DNA of 64,000 bases from an uncultured Faecalibacterium sp. (GCA_934561555.1 CAKTGQ010000007.1:1-64000), one strand, 5' to 3'. Shown: positions 43,162 through 52,481, counted from the stretch's first letter. The notes: generated from the letters alone by a model not told the origin. Numbers and translations: made by a program.

Positions 43162-44289
43162 TCACGGGATCTTTACCAGCTTGAGCAGCGCCGCAGTGAT
43201 GCGGTCCAGACTGTCGTCCACCGACAGGCTGCGGGCGTTTTTGCCCATCTCGGCCAGCTTGCCGGGCTGTGCCAGCATTTCGGCCACCGTCTGCACCAGC
43301 TTTTCGCCGGTCAGGTCTTTTTCCTCAATGACCACAGCTGCCCCGGCCTTTTGCAGCTCCATAGCGTTGTAGTACTGGTGGTTCTCGGCCACGTTGGGGC
43401 TGGGAATCAGCACTGCGGCGCGTCCCACAGCTTCCAGCTCGGCCAGCGTCAGCGCACCGGCGCGGCTGATGACGAGGTCTGCCGCAGCCAGCAGCTCCGG
43501 CATATTGTTGATGTATTCCTTTACCACAAGGCTGTCACCGGGGGCAAAGTCCTTTTGCTTTTGCAGCTGCTCAAACAGCTGCACCCCGTACTGTCCGGTG
43601 GCGTGCAGGTGCAGCACCGGCTTGTGCTCGTGCTGCTCCCAAGCGCAGAGGTCTGCCACCACCTCGTTGACCCGGCGTGCACCCAAGCTGCCGCCGAAGG
43701 ACAGGATAACGGTGCGGTCGCCCGCACCCAGCTGTGCGCGGATGGCTTCGCGGTTGGCGGCCTGTACAAACACCTCCGGCCGCACGGGGTTGCCCACCAC
43801 AAGGGTCTTGTCCGGTGCGCCCAGCTTTTCCACGGCGGCGGGCACGGCGGCAAACACGATATCCACATCCGGGGCCAGCAGTTTGTTGGTCACACCGGGG
43901 AAGGCGTTCTGCTCGTGCAGGGCGGTGTGGATGCCCATTTTGGCAGCGCAGCGCACCACCGGGCCGGACACATAGCCGCCGCAGCCGATGACGAGATCCG
44001 GCTTTACCTCCTTCATCATGGCCTTGGCCTTAGGGCCGGAGAGGGCCAGATTCCACAAGGTAACGATGTTGCGTTTGATGTTGTGCAGACTGAGCTTGCG
44101 CTGGAAGCCGGTGATCTCGATGTGGTGGAAGGGGTAGCCTGCCTGTGTGACCAGACGGTACTCCATGCCCTCCTTACGGCCTGCAAAGTGGATCTCGGCG
44201 GTGGGGTCGGCCTTTTTCAGAGCACCGGCAATGGCCAGTGCGGGGTTGATATGTCCGGCAGTGCCGCCGGCTGCGATGAGAACACGCAT
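43162..44289 (-). CDS. murG: Undecaprenyl-PP-MurNAc-pentapeptide GlcNAc transferase
   Basis: The 375-residue membrane-associated GT28 enzyme converts lipid I to lipid II on the inner face of the membrane. It starts MRVLIAAGGTAGHINPALAIA (the G-loop) and has GCGGYVSGPV, HEQNAFPGVTNKLL, FGGSLGA and the late SRAGALTLAELEAVG sugar-nucleotide site. AAGGAGG precedes the ATG. A GC-rich hairpin (44309-44329) with only three T residues separates it from ftsW; this may modulate expression but does not look like a full terminator. Confidence 0.96.
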   Translation of the reverse strand: MRVLIAAGGTAGHINPALAIAGALKKADPTAEIHFAGRKEGMEYRLVTQAGYPFHHIEITGFQRKLSLHNIKRNIVTLWNLALSGPKAKAMMKEVKPDLVIGCGGYVSGPVVRCAAKMGIHTALHEQNAFPGVTNKLLAPDVDIVFAAVPAAVEKLGAPDKTLVVGNPVRPEVFVQAANREAIRAQLGAGDRTVILSFGGSLGARRVNEVVADLCAWEQHEHKPVLHLHATGQYGVQLFEQLQKQKDFAPGDSLVVKEYINNMPELLAAADLVISRAGALTLAELEAVGRAAVLIPSPNVAENHQYYNAMELQKAGAAVVIEEKDLTGEKLVQTVAEMLAQPGKLAEMGKNARSLSVDDSLDRITAALLKLVKIP

Positions 44290-44344
44290 GGTGATTCCTC
44301 CTTATAAACGCCCGGCTACGGGCCGGGCGGGCTTGCGGTTTGTT

Positions 44345-45658
44345 TTACTGTTCTGTACGGGCTGCGCGGGCAGAAGCCAAGTCAATGGTCTTGCGGGCAA
44401 GCTCTGCCTCGCGCTCGGCGCGGGCGGCTTCCCGCTGGGCACGCATCTGCTCCCGCTGCTGCGCTGCCCGCTCGCCGTTGCGGCCGATGTTCACCATTAC
44501 GCCCATCTCTGCCAGCAGCAGGATCAGACTGGTGCCGCCGGAGGAGAAGAAGGGCAGGCTGATGCCGGTGTTGGGCAGGGTGTTGGTGACCACGGCGATG
44601 TTGCAGAACACCTGCCACGCGATCTGTGCCATGATGCCGATGCCCACCATGGTGCAGTACAGGTTCTCTGCCTTATAGGCGATGAGCAGCCCCTGCACGA
44701 TGAACAGCACGAAAAGCACGATGATGAGCACCGCGCCGATGAAGCCCAGCTCCTCGCACACCACGCTGAAGATGAAGTCGTTGGTGCTTTCCGGCAGCCA
44801 GAGCTGCTTTTCCACGCTGTTGCCCAGCCCCAGCCCCTTCAGCCCGCCGGAGCCGATGGCATAAAGGCTCTGCACGGTCTGGTCGGTCATCTTGCTCAGA
44901 TCCTGCGTCCAGCCGTCCAGACGCTTTTGCAGGTAAGGGATGGAGTCCACATGGGAGAGCAGGGTCTCCAGCAAGGCGCCCGCCGTGATGGCACCCGCCC
45001 ATGTCAGCACACCGCCGCTGCCGGACAGCAGCAGGATGGTTCCCACCACCGCCACCGTCAGCACGATGCCGGACATATGCGGCTCCAGCGCCAGCAGGAT
45101 GACCACCGGTATAAGGGGCAGCACCGGCACCACCAGCTGCTTCCACACCCGCACCCGCAGCCACTCCCCGGGGGTAAGCAGGATGCGGCGCTCCGGGTCC
45201 AGCCGTTCCACCTGCGGCGCTTTGGCCGCAAGATGGGAGCTGAACAGGATCATCTCAAACTTTGCCACCTCCGAAGATTGCAGCGTAAGCCCGCCGAAGC
45301 GGATCCAGCGGCGGCAGCCGTTCAGAGGAGCCATGGTCAGGGTGACGGCCAGCATGGCCAGCACGATGATGTACCCCGGCACCACCATCTTGCGCAGAAA
45401 ACGGTGGTCCATATAGCTCATCAGGAACATACAGCCCAGCCCCAGCATCATGCACAATGCCTGCTGCTTGATGTAATGGAAGCTGTCGCCCATGCGCAGG
45501 TAGCCTGTGGTGTAGCTGGCGCTGAACAGCATCACCAGCCCAAAGATCATAATAACGGCCAGCGTAGCCAGCCAGTCGATCAGCAGCCGGGACCACGGGC
45601 CCGGGTCTCGCTGGAACACCGGCACCGGCGCTCTGTGTTTTTTGCGGATAGTCGCCAT
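44345..45658 (-). CDS. ftsW: Peptidoglycan glycosyltransferase FtsW
   Basis: The 437-residue SEDS protein polymerises glycan strands at the septum. About ten membrane helices are visible. The family signatures are SVVCEELGFIGA and the late TGISLPFFSSGGTSL. NGCRRWIRFGGLTLQSSE matches the SEDS loop. The start MATIRKKHRAP is supported by AAGGGAG. The cytoplasmic C-terminus is a long charged helix rich in Arg, Glu and Ala (about 395-437). Position between the MraY-like gene and murG favours FtsW over RodA. Confidence 0.92.
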   Translation of the reverse strand: MATIRKKHRAPVPVFQRDPGPWSRLLIDWLATLAVIMIFGLVMLFSASYTTGYLRMGDSFHYIKQQALCMMLGLGCMFLMSYMDHRFLRKMVVPGYIIVLAMLAVTLTMAPLNGCRRWIRFGGLTLQSSEVAKFEMILFSSHLAAKAPQVERLDPERRILLTPGEWLRVRVWKQLVVPVLPLIPVVILLALEPHMSGIVLTVAVVGTILLLSGSGGVLTWAGAITAGALLETLLSHVDSIPYLQKRLDGWTQDLSKMTDQTVQSLYAIGSGGLKGLGLGNSVEKQLWLPESTNDFIFSVVCEELGFIGAVLIIVLFVLFIVQGLLIAYKAENLYCTMVGIGIMAQIAWQVFCNIAVVTNTLPNTGISLPFFSSGGTSLILLLAEMGVMVNIGRNGERAAQQREQMRAQREAARAEREAELARKTIDLASARAARTEQ

Positions 45659-45686
45659 CTGCGCTCCCTTCCCTCTCTGTGCCCGG

Positions 45687-46682
45687 TCAGCACCAGCGCA
45701 GCAGCGCCAGCGCCAGCACATAGCCGACAGCACTCAGTGCAAAGCTGCACAGGAACACCGTCTCCGGGCTCATTTTATGCTTTTTTACCCAGCAGCGCAA
45801 GGGCTTGCCGGTGCGTTTTGCACACAGCAGCTGCGCTGCCAAAAGACCGCCCGCCGCCCAGAAGGGCAGCGCCAGCGGCACGGTCAGGCTGGTCATGTCC
45901 AGACTGAGCGGGATGCAGCCGATGGCACCCGCCGCCAGCAGGCTGCCGCAGCAGCCCGCCCCCAGCTTTGCCGGAGGGAATGCCCACAGCCCCAGCGCCA
46001 CCAGTGCCCCGGCAAGCGCGGCAGGCAGCACCGCCAGCCCGGAAACGCCCAGACCGGCCTCTACCATCATCAGCGCCAGCATGGCCACAAAGGCCGCACC
46101 GCACACCGTGCCCTCGTCCCGCTCGGCGATGCGGGCACACTCGGCCAGTGTTACCATCAGCACCGCCCATAAAAGGGGCACGGCACTGCCCAGCAGCACA
46201 TACCCCGCCCCGGGCACGCCCAGCCCCCGGGGCAGACAGCCCGCTGCCCGCAGCAGCAAAAGGACAAAGGCCGCCGCCAGTGCTTCCAGCAAAAGCCGCA
46301 CGTCCCGCCGCAGCCCCAGCGCCGCCGGGCTGCGCATCCGGGCAAGGTCCTCTGCAAAACCCACTGCCCCAAAGGCAAGCGCCCCCGCCAGCGCCGTGAG
46401 CAGACGTGTCATCAGTCGGCTCTCACTGCCCAGCAGCTCCGGCCGGCCTACGCAGGCGGCAAGCCAGCCCACGCCCACCGCAGTCACTGTGCCCGCCGCC
46501 GCACACAGCCCGCCCCACAGCGGGGCGCGCAGGGGTGCAGGCCGGGGCTGCTCAGACTGTACCGGCTGCTGGTTTTGTTCGCGGCGTTCCAGCACCCGCC
46601 GCAGCGGCACAAACAGGCTGCACAGGGCTGCCGTAAGGGCAAAACCCAGCACCACCGCCGCTGCCAAGGCGAAACGCTCCAT
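45687..46682 (-). CDS. Degenerate MraY-like membrane protein
   Basis: The 331-residue multi-helix protein occupies the mraY slot between murF and ftsW and keeps scattered MraY landmarks. Landmarks are RAPLWGGL (for the usual PTMGG), VGFAEDLARM (107-116, for GFxDDxxK) and FPPAKLGAGCCGSLLAAGAIG (235-255, for PAKxFMGDxGSLxLG). In that last motif the catalytic Asp is Cys244. The NLTDGLDG loop is unrecognisable (ECARIAERDEG), and the HHH box is absent. It therefore probably cannot transfer phospho-MurNAc-pentapeptide. It may be a structural or regulatory relic, in which case an active mraY should exist elsewhere. GGAG precedes the ATG by 10 bp. Confidence 0.7.
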   Translation of the reverse strand: MERFALAAAVVLGFALTAALCSLFVPLRRVLERREQNQQPVQSEQPRPAPLRAPLWGGLCAAAGTVTAVGVGWLAACVGRPELLGSESRLMTRLLTALAGALAFGAVGFAEDLARMRSPAALGLRRDVRLLLEALAAAFVLLLLRAAGCLPRGLGVPGAGYVLLGSAVPLLWAVLMVTLAECARIAERDEGTVCGAAFVAMLALMMVEAGLGVSGLAVLPAALAGALVALGLWAFPPAKLGAGCCGSLLAAGAIGCIPLSLDMTSLTVPLALPFWAAGGLLAAQLLCAKRTGKPLRCWVKKHKMSPETVFLCSFALSAVGYVLALALLRWC

Positions 46683-46710
46683 AGATCAGACACTCCATTT
46701 CGCCAAATAG

Positions 46711-48093
46711 TTATACTTCCGCTTCTTTATGCTCTTCGTAGAAGATATCCAGCACATTTTCCAGTGCCATGCCATGGCTGGCCTTTACCAGAACGGCATC
46801 GCCGGGCTGCACCCGGTCCAGCAGAGCATCGGCGGCCTCGCGGTAATTTTCCGCATGCAGGGTCTTTACCCCCTTGGCAGCAGCCACCACGGCGGTGCGC
46901 TTGGCCTGCTCGCCGTAGGTGATCAGGCAGTACAGCCCGCTCTCGGCGGCAAGGCGTCCCAGCTCCTCATGTGCTTCGCGGCTCAGCTCGCCCAGCTCCA
47001 GCATATCGCCCAGCAGGGCAAAGCGGCGCTTGCAGGGGAAATCCTTGAACATCGCCAGTGCAGCCTTCATGCTGTCCGGGTTTGCATTGTAGCAGTCCTC
47101 GATGACGGTCACGCCCTCGCTGTCCACCACCTTCTGGCGGCGGCCGGTCTGCTCAAAGTTGGAAAGACCCCGGATGACCCCCTTGGCGTCACACCCCAGA
47201 CGGGTGGCGGCGCAGTAGGCAGCCAGAGCGTTTGCCACATTGTGGCGTCCCATGGCGGGGATGTTCACCACAAAGGTGCCGTGCTCCTGATCTTCCAGCA
47301 CAAAGCTCATGCCGTCGGCTTCCTGCCGGATGGACAGGGCACAGACATCCGCGTTTTCATCGCTCAGGCTGAACCACACCGGGCGCACATGGGCGGGCAG
47401 CGTTGCCTTGCGCAGGAAGGGGTCATCGTAGTTCAGCACCAGCGGTGCGCCCTCCGTCAGACCGTTGCAGATCTCCAGCTTTGCCTTGCAGATATTCTCC
47501 TGACTGCCCAGATTGCCGATATGGGACACGCCGATGCAGGTGATGATGCCCACATCCGGGCGTGCTGCCCGCACCAGACGGTCGATCTCGCCCGCATGGC
47601 TCATGCCCATCTCAATGACCGCGTACTCGGTGCTGCTTTCCAGCCGCATCAGGGTGCGGGGCATGCCTAGCTCATTGTTCTGGTTGCCCTCGGTCTTGAT
47701 GGTCTCGCCAAAGCCGCACAGGGCGGCGTAGGTCATTTGCTTGGTGGTGGTCTTGCCCACGCTGCCGGTCACGCCCACCATCTTGGGGTGGTACTGGCTG
47801 CGGTAGTTTGCGCCCATCACCATCATGGCATGGTAGCTGTCCGGACAAAGGATGGCCTTTTCCTCCGGCACACCGGGCACCGGGTGGTTGACCACCACAT
47901 ACTCCGCGCCCTGCTCCAGCGCACGGGCGGCAAAATCATGGCCGTCGAACCGCTCGCCGGGGAAGGCCACAAAAATGCAGCCGGGCTTTACCTCACGGCT
48001 GTCGGTGGTGACCAGTGCCACCTCCGGGTCACTGGTCAGTGTTCCGGCAGGCACCAGCCCTGCCAGAAGCTTGCTTGCATGGATCTTTTCCAT
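46711..48093 (-). CDS. murF: UDP-MurNAc-tripeptide-D-Ala-D-Ala ligase
   Basis: The 460-residue cytosolic ligase adds D-Ala-D-Ala to form the UDP-MurNAc-pentapeptide. Features include DSREVKPGCIFVAFPGERFDGHDF, the ATP loop GVTGSVGKTTTK (107-118), EGNQNNELGMP, VIEMGMSHAGEI and DCYNANPDSMKAAL, all diagnostic of MurF. GAGGGG precedes the ATG. Upstream, a 189-bp palindromic repeat separates it from the PBP gene, so it may depend on read-through or on a promoter I could not define. Confidence 0.96.
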   Translation of the reverse strand: MEKIHASKLLAGLVPAGTLTSDPEVALVTTDSREVKPGCIFVAFPGERFDGHDFAARALEQGAEYVVVNHPVPGVPEEKAILCPDSYHAMMVMGANYRSQYHPKMVGVTGSVGKTTTKQMTYAALCGFGETIKTEGNQNNELGMPRTLMRLESSTEYAVIEMGMSHAGEIDRLVRAARPDVGIITCIGVSHIGNLGSQENICKAKLEICNGLTEGAPLVLNYDDPFLRKATLPAHVRPVWFSLSDENADVCALSIRQEADGMSFVLEDQEHGTFVVNIPAMGRHNVANALAAYCAATRLGCDAKGVIRGLSNFEQTGRRQKVVDSEGVTVIEDCYNANPDSMKAALAMFKDFPCKRRFALLGDMLELGELSREAHEELGRLAAESGLYCLITYGEQAKRTAVVAAAKGVKTLHAENYREAADALLDRVQPGDAVLVKASHGMALENVLDIFYEEHKEAEV

Positions 48094-48176
48094 TGTTGTA
48101 TCCCCTCTCTATATTGATAAAATCTCTCAATCCATACGATTGTTATCAACTGAAATTCTTGCTATTTTTAAGCGGG

Positions 48177-48365
48177 CTCGCCCTCTCAGTCATCGCTGCG
48201 CGATGCCAGATTCCCCTTTTGTCGCTGCGCGACATCTTCCCCCGGCCGGGGGAAGTCGGCCCTCAAATTGAGAGCCCTTGGCAGTCCACGCAAACTTCAT
48301 CTCTTTGCCAAGGCCTCTCCCTTTGGGAGAGGTGGCACGGCGTTAGCCGTGACGGAGAGGGCGAG
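48177..48365. repeat. Palindromic intergenic repeat, copy 4 (189 bp), inside the dcw cluster
   Basis: The ends are a 16-bp inverted repeat (CTCGCCCTCTCAGTCA and TGACGGAGAGGGCGAG, one mismatch). Internal hairpins include ATCGCTGCGCGAT, GTCGCTGCGCGAC, CTTCCCCCGGCCGGGGGAAG and CCTCTCCCTTTGGGAGAGG. It lies wholly between the PBP gene and murF. Confidence 0.8.
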
Positions 48366-48405
48366 GCCGTTGCCCTGCGCAACAAGCCTTTGCAGCGTAC
48401 CGTTT

Positions 48406-50883
48406 TTACCCACAGGTCAGGGTGATGATGGTGCCGCGCTGCACACTGGAGCCGGGCTCGGCACTTTGCGCCTGCACCGTGCCGCTGCCTTCCACCACGC
48501 AGTTCAGCCCGGCGGCGCTCAGCATCTGGCGGGCAAAGTCCGGGCTCTTGCCGGTCACATCCGGCACCTCGGTGCGGCTGCCCTCGTAGGTATCGGTATA
48601 CAGGTAGATGGTGGTGCCGTAGGGCACCTTGGTGCCCGCGTGGGGGTACTGGTAGGTGACCGGGGCAGCGGTCTGGCTGCTCTGGCTCTCCTGCAATTGA
48701 TGCTTTAAGCCCTGAATGTTCAGGCTGACCTGTGCGTTGCTCCACTCGTTGCCCACAAGGTTCGGCACCGTAACGATAGTGCCGCTGCAGTCCTCGCCGT
48801 CGGTGGCGATGCCCAGATAGGGGGCCACCTCACTGATGATATTGCCCGCCACAGGGGCTGCAAGGATGGAGGAATAGTCCGTTTGTGCGTTGTTGGGGTC
48901 GTCCAGCATGACGTAGACCAGAATTTCCGGGTCGTTGGCGGGCAGCACCGCCACGAAGGAGGCCACCTTTTTATAGTCGCCGTCGGCGCGGCGGTGCATA
49001 TTCAGCTGCTCGGAAGTACCGGACTTGCCGCCGATGCGGTAGCCGGACACATAGGCGTTTTTGCCGCCGCCGGTGCCGTTGCCCACCTCGTACTCCATCA
49101 TCTGCCGGATGACCTCGCTGGCGCTCTGACTGATGACCTGACGGCGCACGTTTGCGCCGATTTCCTGAATGACATTGCCGTTGGAATCGGTGATCTTATC
49201 CACCACATGGGGGGTGACCAGATACCCGCCGTTGACAGTGGCTGCAATGGCGGTGCACATCTGCAGCGGGGTGATGGCCATGGCCTGACCGAAGGAGGAG
49301 GACGCCAGCTGCACCTCGCCCAGCTGGTCGGCGCGGTAGTATTGCATAAAGTTGGTCTCGCTGGGCAGGTCTACACCGGTGCGGGCGGTAAAGCCGAAGG
49401 CATCGAAGTAGTTATAGAACTGCTGCGAGCCGACACGCTGCCCCAGCTGGATGTAGTAGATGTTGCAGCTCTTGCGCAGCGCCTCGGCCATGTTGATGGT
49501 GCCATGTGCCTTGCGTCCGGCGCAGTGGTAGGTCTCCTTGGCCACGCCGTAAGCGCCGGAGCAGGTAAAGGTGGTGTTCATGGTCGCCACGCCGGAGTCG
49601 ATGCCCATGGCGGAGGTGATGACCTTGAACACAGAGCCGGGGTAGTACAGCTCGGTGATGGTCTTGTTCTTCCACAGGATATCCCGGTAGTAGCCGGAAT
49701 AGTCCGCTTCCTCGTCCAGAATTTTGTTGCCCTGCTCGTCGGTGATGTAGTTGCCGTCGGCGTCCTTTTTATAGATGCCGTAAAGCTCTGGCTCTGCGTG
49801 CACCAGCTCGTTGAGGTAAGCCTCGTTGGCGGTGTAGTTCAGCGGGTCGTTGGGGTCAAAGTCCGGCTTGGAGGCCATGGCAAGGATGGCACCGGTCTTG
49901 ACGTTCATCACAATGGCGCAGCCGCGGTTTTCCACTGTGTTGGCTGCAATGGCCTCGTTCAGGTACCGCTCCGCGATCTCCTGCACGTTCACATCCAGCG
50001 ACAGCACCAGATTGGAGCCGTCCTTGGCGGCAAAGGTGGTGGCGTTGGCGTCTGCAATGGCGTTGCCCACCGCGTTGCGCTGGGTGATGGTGCGGCCATC
50101 CACACCGGCCAAGGTGGACTGGTAGGATTTTTCCAGTCCGTAGGTGCCGACGCCGTCCGCGTCCGTAAAGCCCAGCACCGCTGCGGCAAAGGCACCGTAG
50201 GGGTAGTTGCGCTGGAAGCTCTTTTCCGAGGATACCGAGATGCGCCCCTTGCGGGAGGTGTCGGTAGCCTTTTTGTGCGCCTTATTGAAGCTGGTGACGT
50301 ATTTTTCAATGGAAAGCTTCACCGCGTTGTTCACCTTGGTGGCAAGGGTGACGTAGGCAGAATCCAGCCGGGAAAGTGCATCGTAAACAGTCTGGTACTG
50401 CTGCTGGTACTCTGCCGAGGAAGTGTCCACGCTGTCCAAGCTCTCACCGTCCCCGGAGAGCAGACGCAGGGTCAGCTCCCGGCTCACCTCGGCACACATG
50501 GCGGGGTCCAGCGTTTTGGTCACGGTGTCGTCATCGTTGGTCTTGCTGGTATAAAGGATGCTGCTGTAACTGGGGTCTGCCCAGATGGTCCACACCACAC
50601 TGGTGGAGGCAAGGGTGATGCCGGAGGCATCGTAGATCTCGCCGCGGGTGGCCTTGATGGTGGTATCCAGCAGCTGCTGCTGGGCGGCGTACTGGCGGTA
50701 CTCTGCCCCGTGGACGATCTGGATGTTATACAGGCTGCGGATGACGATGGCAGCCGCCACCACCACCGCAAGGATGCCCAGACGGCTGCAAAGCCGCCGC
50801 ACCCGGCTGTCCAGCCGGTCCCGGCCGGTGGCCGGACGCAGGCGGTAGCCCCTGCTTTTTTTATTACGGAAAGGTTCTTGCAT
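48406..50883 (-). CDS. PASTA-bearing class B penicillin-binding protein (FtsI/SpoVD type)
   Basis: The 825-residue transpeptidase has a basic cytoplasmic start, one membrane helix (about 35-52), a dimerisation domain and the transpeptidase domain. The latter has the SxxK motif SVFK (417-420), SCN (472-474) and KSGT (620-623). Two PASTA repeats (VTVPNLVGNEW, TEVPDVTGKS) end the protein, as in SpoVD and PBP2x. It crosslinks septal peptidoglycan with FtsW. The start MQEPFRNKKSRG is chosen for AGGAG 7 bp upstream. A terminator between ftsL and this gene suggests partly separate transcription; TGGACA-16-TAACAG at about 50933-50960 is a weak promoter candidate. Confidence 0.92.
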   Translation of the reverse strand: MQEPFRNKKSRGYRLRPATGRDRLDSRVRRLCSRLGILAVVVAAAIVIRSLYNIQIVHGAEYRQYAAQQQLLDTTIKATRGEIYDASGITLASTSVVWTIWADPSYSSILYTSKTNDDDTVTKTLDPAMCAEVSRELTLRLLSGDGESLDSVDTSSAEYQQQYQTVYDALSRLDSAYVTLATKVNNAVKLSIEKYVTSFNKAHKKATDTSRKGRISVSSEKSFQRNYPYGAFAAAVLGFTDADGVGTYGLEKSYQSTLAGVDGRTITQRNAVGNAIADANATTFAAKDGSNLVLSLDVNVQEIAERYLNEAIAANTVENRGCAIVMNVKTGAILAMASKPDFDPNDPLNYTANEAYLNELVHAEPELYGIYKKDADGNYITDEQGNKILDEEADYSGYYRDILWKNKTITELYYPGSVFKVITSAMGIDSGVATMNTTFTCSGAYGVAKETYHCAGRKAHGTINMAEALRKSCNIYYIQLGQRVGSQQFYNYFDAFGFTARTGVDLPSETNFMQYYRADQLGEVQLASSSFGQAMAITPLQMCTAIAATVNGGYLVTPHVVDKITDSNGNVIQEIGANVRRQVISQSASEVIRQMMEYEVGNGTGGGKNAYVSGYRIGGKSGTSEQLNMHRRADGDYKKVASFVAVLPANDPEILVYVMLDDPNNAQTDYSSILAAPVAGNIISEVAPYLGIATDGEDCSGTIVTVPNLVGNEWSNAQVSLNIQGLKHQLQESQSSQTAAPVTYQYPHAGTKVPYGTTIYLYTDTYEGSRTEVPDVTGKSPDFARQMLSAAGLNCVVEGSGTVQAQSAEPGSSVQRGTIITLTCG

Positions 50884-50963
50884 TGGTTCTCTCCTGCGGG
50901 GCGTGCACTGCATTCCGCGCGCCCTGCGCTGTTATTTGTTCAGACTGCGGTGTCCATAAACCG

Positions 50964-50990
50964 AAAAAAGCGTGCGCTGCCGCACGCTTT
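50964..50990 (-). terminator. Intrinsic terminator between ftsL and the PBP gene
   Basis: On the minus strand AAAGCGTGCG pairs perfectly with CGCACGCTTT around GCAG, giving six consecutive T residues at the 3' side. It lies 6 bp beyond the ftsL stop and faces the direction of the cluster. Confidence 0.75.
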
Positions 50991-50996
50991 CTCCGT

Positions 50997-51476
50997 TTAT
51001 CTCACGGTGCCCAGAATGTTCACCGCGCCGGTGTACAAAAAGTCGGTCCATTGCCGCACGGTGGATTCCCGGCGCACCAGTTCGCCGCTCTCGCCCAGGC
51101 GAATGTAGGTGATCTGGCTGGGGTCTACCTTCATCAGACCCAGCCGCCCGGCGGTCTCCTCCACGCTGGCAATGTTGGTCTTGCTGTTCAGGGTGCTGTT
51201 GTAGTAGGTATACTGGCTCTGCTCGCTGACCAGACGTGCCTTTGCGGCCTGGATCTGGTCGTTCAGCTCCACCAGCTGTGCCTCGCTCCACAGCAGGCTG
51301 ATGGCAAAGCCCACCAGCAGTGCTGCCGCCACCAGATTCATAGCGTTATGTACAGCGGCCTGCAGTGGACTCAACCGCCGCTTGCCGCCCTTTGCTACCC
51401 GCAGGTTTGCTTTGCGCTGGGGCTGCGGTGCCCTGCGGCGGCGCGCCGCGTTACGATCATATGCTGGCTGACCCAT
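50997..51476 (-). CDS. ftsL: Cell division protein FtsL-like
   Basis: The 159-residue protein has a basic cytoplasmic N-terminus (Arg/Lys-rich to about residue 40) and one membrane helix (about 46-64, MNLVAAALLVGFAISLLW). A coiled coil follows (EAQLVELNDQIQAAKARLVSEQSQ), then the segment GRLGLMKVDPSQITYIRL, a typical FtsL ending. Identification rests on topology and on position between rsmH and the PBP gene. The start MGQPAYDRNA is supported by GAGGAGAGG. It is followed at once by a terminator. Confidence 0.85.
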   Translation of the reverse strand: MGQPAYDRNAARRRRAPQPQRKANLRVAKGGKRRLSPLQAAVHNAMNLVAAALLVGFAISLLWSEAQLVELNDQIQAAKARLVSEQSQYTYYNSTLNSKTNIASVEETAGRLGLMKVDPSQITYIRLGESGELVRRESTVRQWTDFLYTGAVNILGTVR

Positions 51477-51515
51477 GGTTCCTCTCCTCCTCACAATGCC
51501 GGTGCTTCCGGCATC

Positions 51516-52481
51516 TCAGCATTTTTCCAGTACACGCAGGTGGGCAGAACGGCTGCGCCGGTTCTCCTCCAGCTCCTGCGTATCCGCTTCAATGGGTTTG
51601 CGGGTGATAAGCTTTGCCTTGGCCTTGCCGCCGCATACACACACCGGAAACTCCGGCGGGCAGGTGCAGGCCGTGGACCAGCGGCGGAACTTGTTCTTGA
51701 CCAGCCGGTCCTCCAGTGAGTGGAAAGTGATCACGCACAGCCGGCCGCCCGGTGCAAGGTGATCGAAAATGGTATCCAAGCCCTCCTCCAGCGCATCCAG
51801 CTCGTGGTTCACTGCAATGCGCAGCGCCTGAAAGGTGCGGCGGGAGGGGTTCTTGTTTTTGCGGCGCTCTGCCGGGGGCATCGCGCTTGCTACAATGTCT
51901 GCCAGCTGCAGGGTGGTCAGGATGGGCGCAGTTTCCCGCGCCTCCACGATCTTTCCTGCGATCTGCCATGCGTAGGGTTCCTCACCGTAGTCCCGCAGGA
52001 TGCGGGCCAGTTCCTCGCGGCTTTCGGTGTTCACAAGGTCTGCGGCGGTCTCGCCCTGCTGGCTCATGCGCATATCCAGCGGTGCATCTGCCCGGTAGGA
52101 AAAGCCCCGGGCGGCATCGTCCAGCTGGTGGCTGGAAACGCCAAGATCCAGCAGAGCACCGTTGATCTTTTCAATGCCCAGCTGTTCCAGCGCCTGCCCC
52201 GCATAGCGGAAATTGATCTGCACCACGGTGGCAGGCAGCCCGGCAAGACGGGAACGCGCGGTCTGCACTGCGTCCGGGTCCTGATCCAGCGAGATGAGTC
52301 TGCCGCCCTTGGCGGCGTCCAGCCGCAGGGCGATCTGGCGGGAATGTCCCGCGCCGCCGGCGGTGCCGTCCAGATAGGTGCCCGCCGGGTCGAGGGCAAG
52401 CCCTGTCAGGCACTCGTTCAGCAAAACGGGGATATGCTCAAACGAGGCCGGGTCAAAGGGCTGCTGTTCTTCAAAGGCCAT
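51516..52481 (-). CDS. rsmH: 16S rRNA (cytosine-1402 N4) methyltransferase
   Basis: The 321-residue enzyme methylates C1402 of 16S rRNA near the P site. Motifs: HIPVLLNECL, the SAM loop YLDGTAGGAGHS, LLDLGVSSHQLDDAARGFSY, PLDMRMSQ, RRTFQALRIAVN and VITFHSLEDRLVK. AGGAGG precedes the ATG at 52481; a GTG two codons earlier lies too close to it. It is the second gene of the cluster, 36 bp after mraZ. The C-terminal CTCPPEFPVCVCGG Cys pattern is common in clostridial RsmH. Confidence 0.96.
   Translation of the reverse strand: MAFEEQQPFDPASFEHIPVLLNECLTGLALDPAGTYLDGTAGGAGHSRQIALRLDAAKGGRLISLDQDPDAVQTARSRLAGLPATVVQINFRYAGQALEQLGIEKINGALLDLGVSSHQLDDAARGFSYRADAPLDMRMSQQGETAADLVNTESREELARILRDYGEEPYAWQIAGKIVEARETAPILTTLQLADIVASAMPPAERRKNKNPSRRTFQALRIAVNHELDALEEGLDTIFDHLAPGGRLCVITFHSLEDRLVKNKFRRWSTACTCPPEFPVCVCGGKAKAKLITRKPIEADTQELEENRRSRSAHLRVLEKC

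Noticed and set aside
44309..44329. GC-rich hairpin between ftsW and murG as a terminator
   Set aside because: The 8-bp stem is followed by only three T residues, and the genes are only 55 bp apart in one operon.
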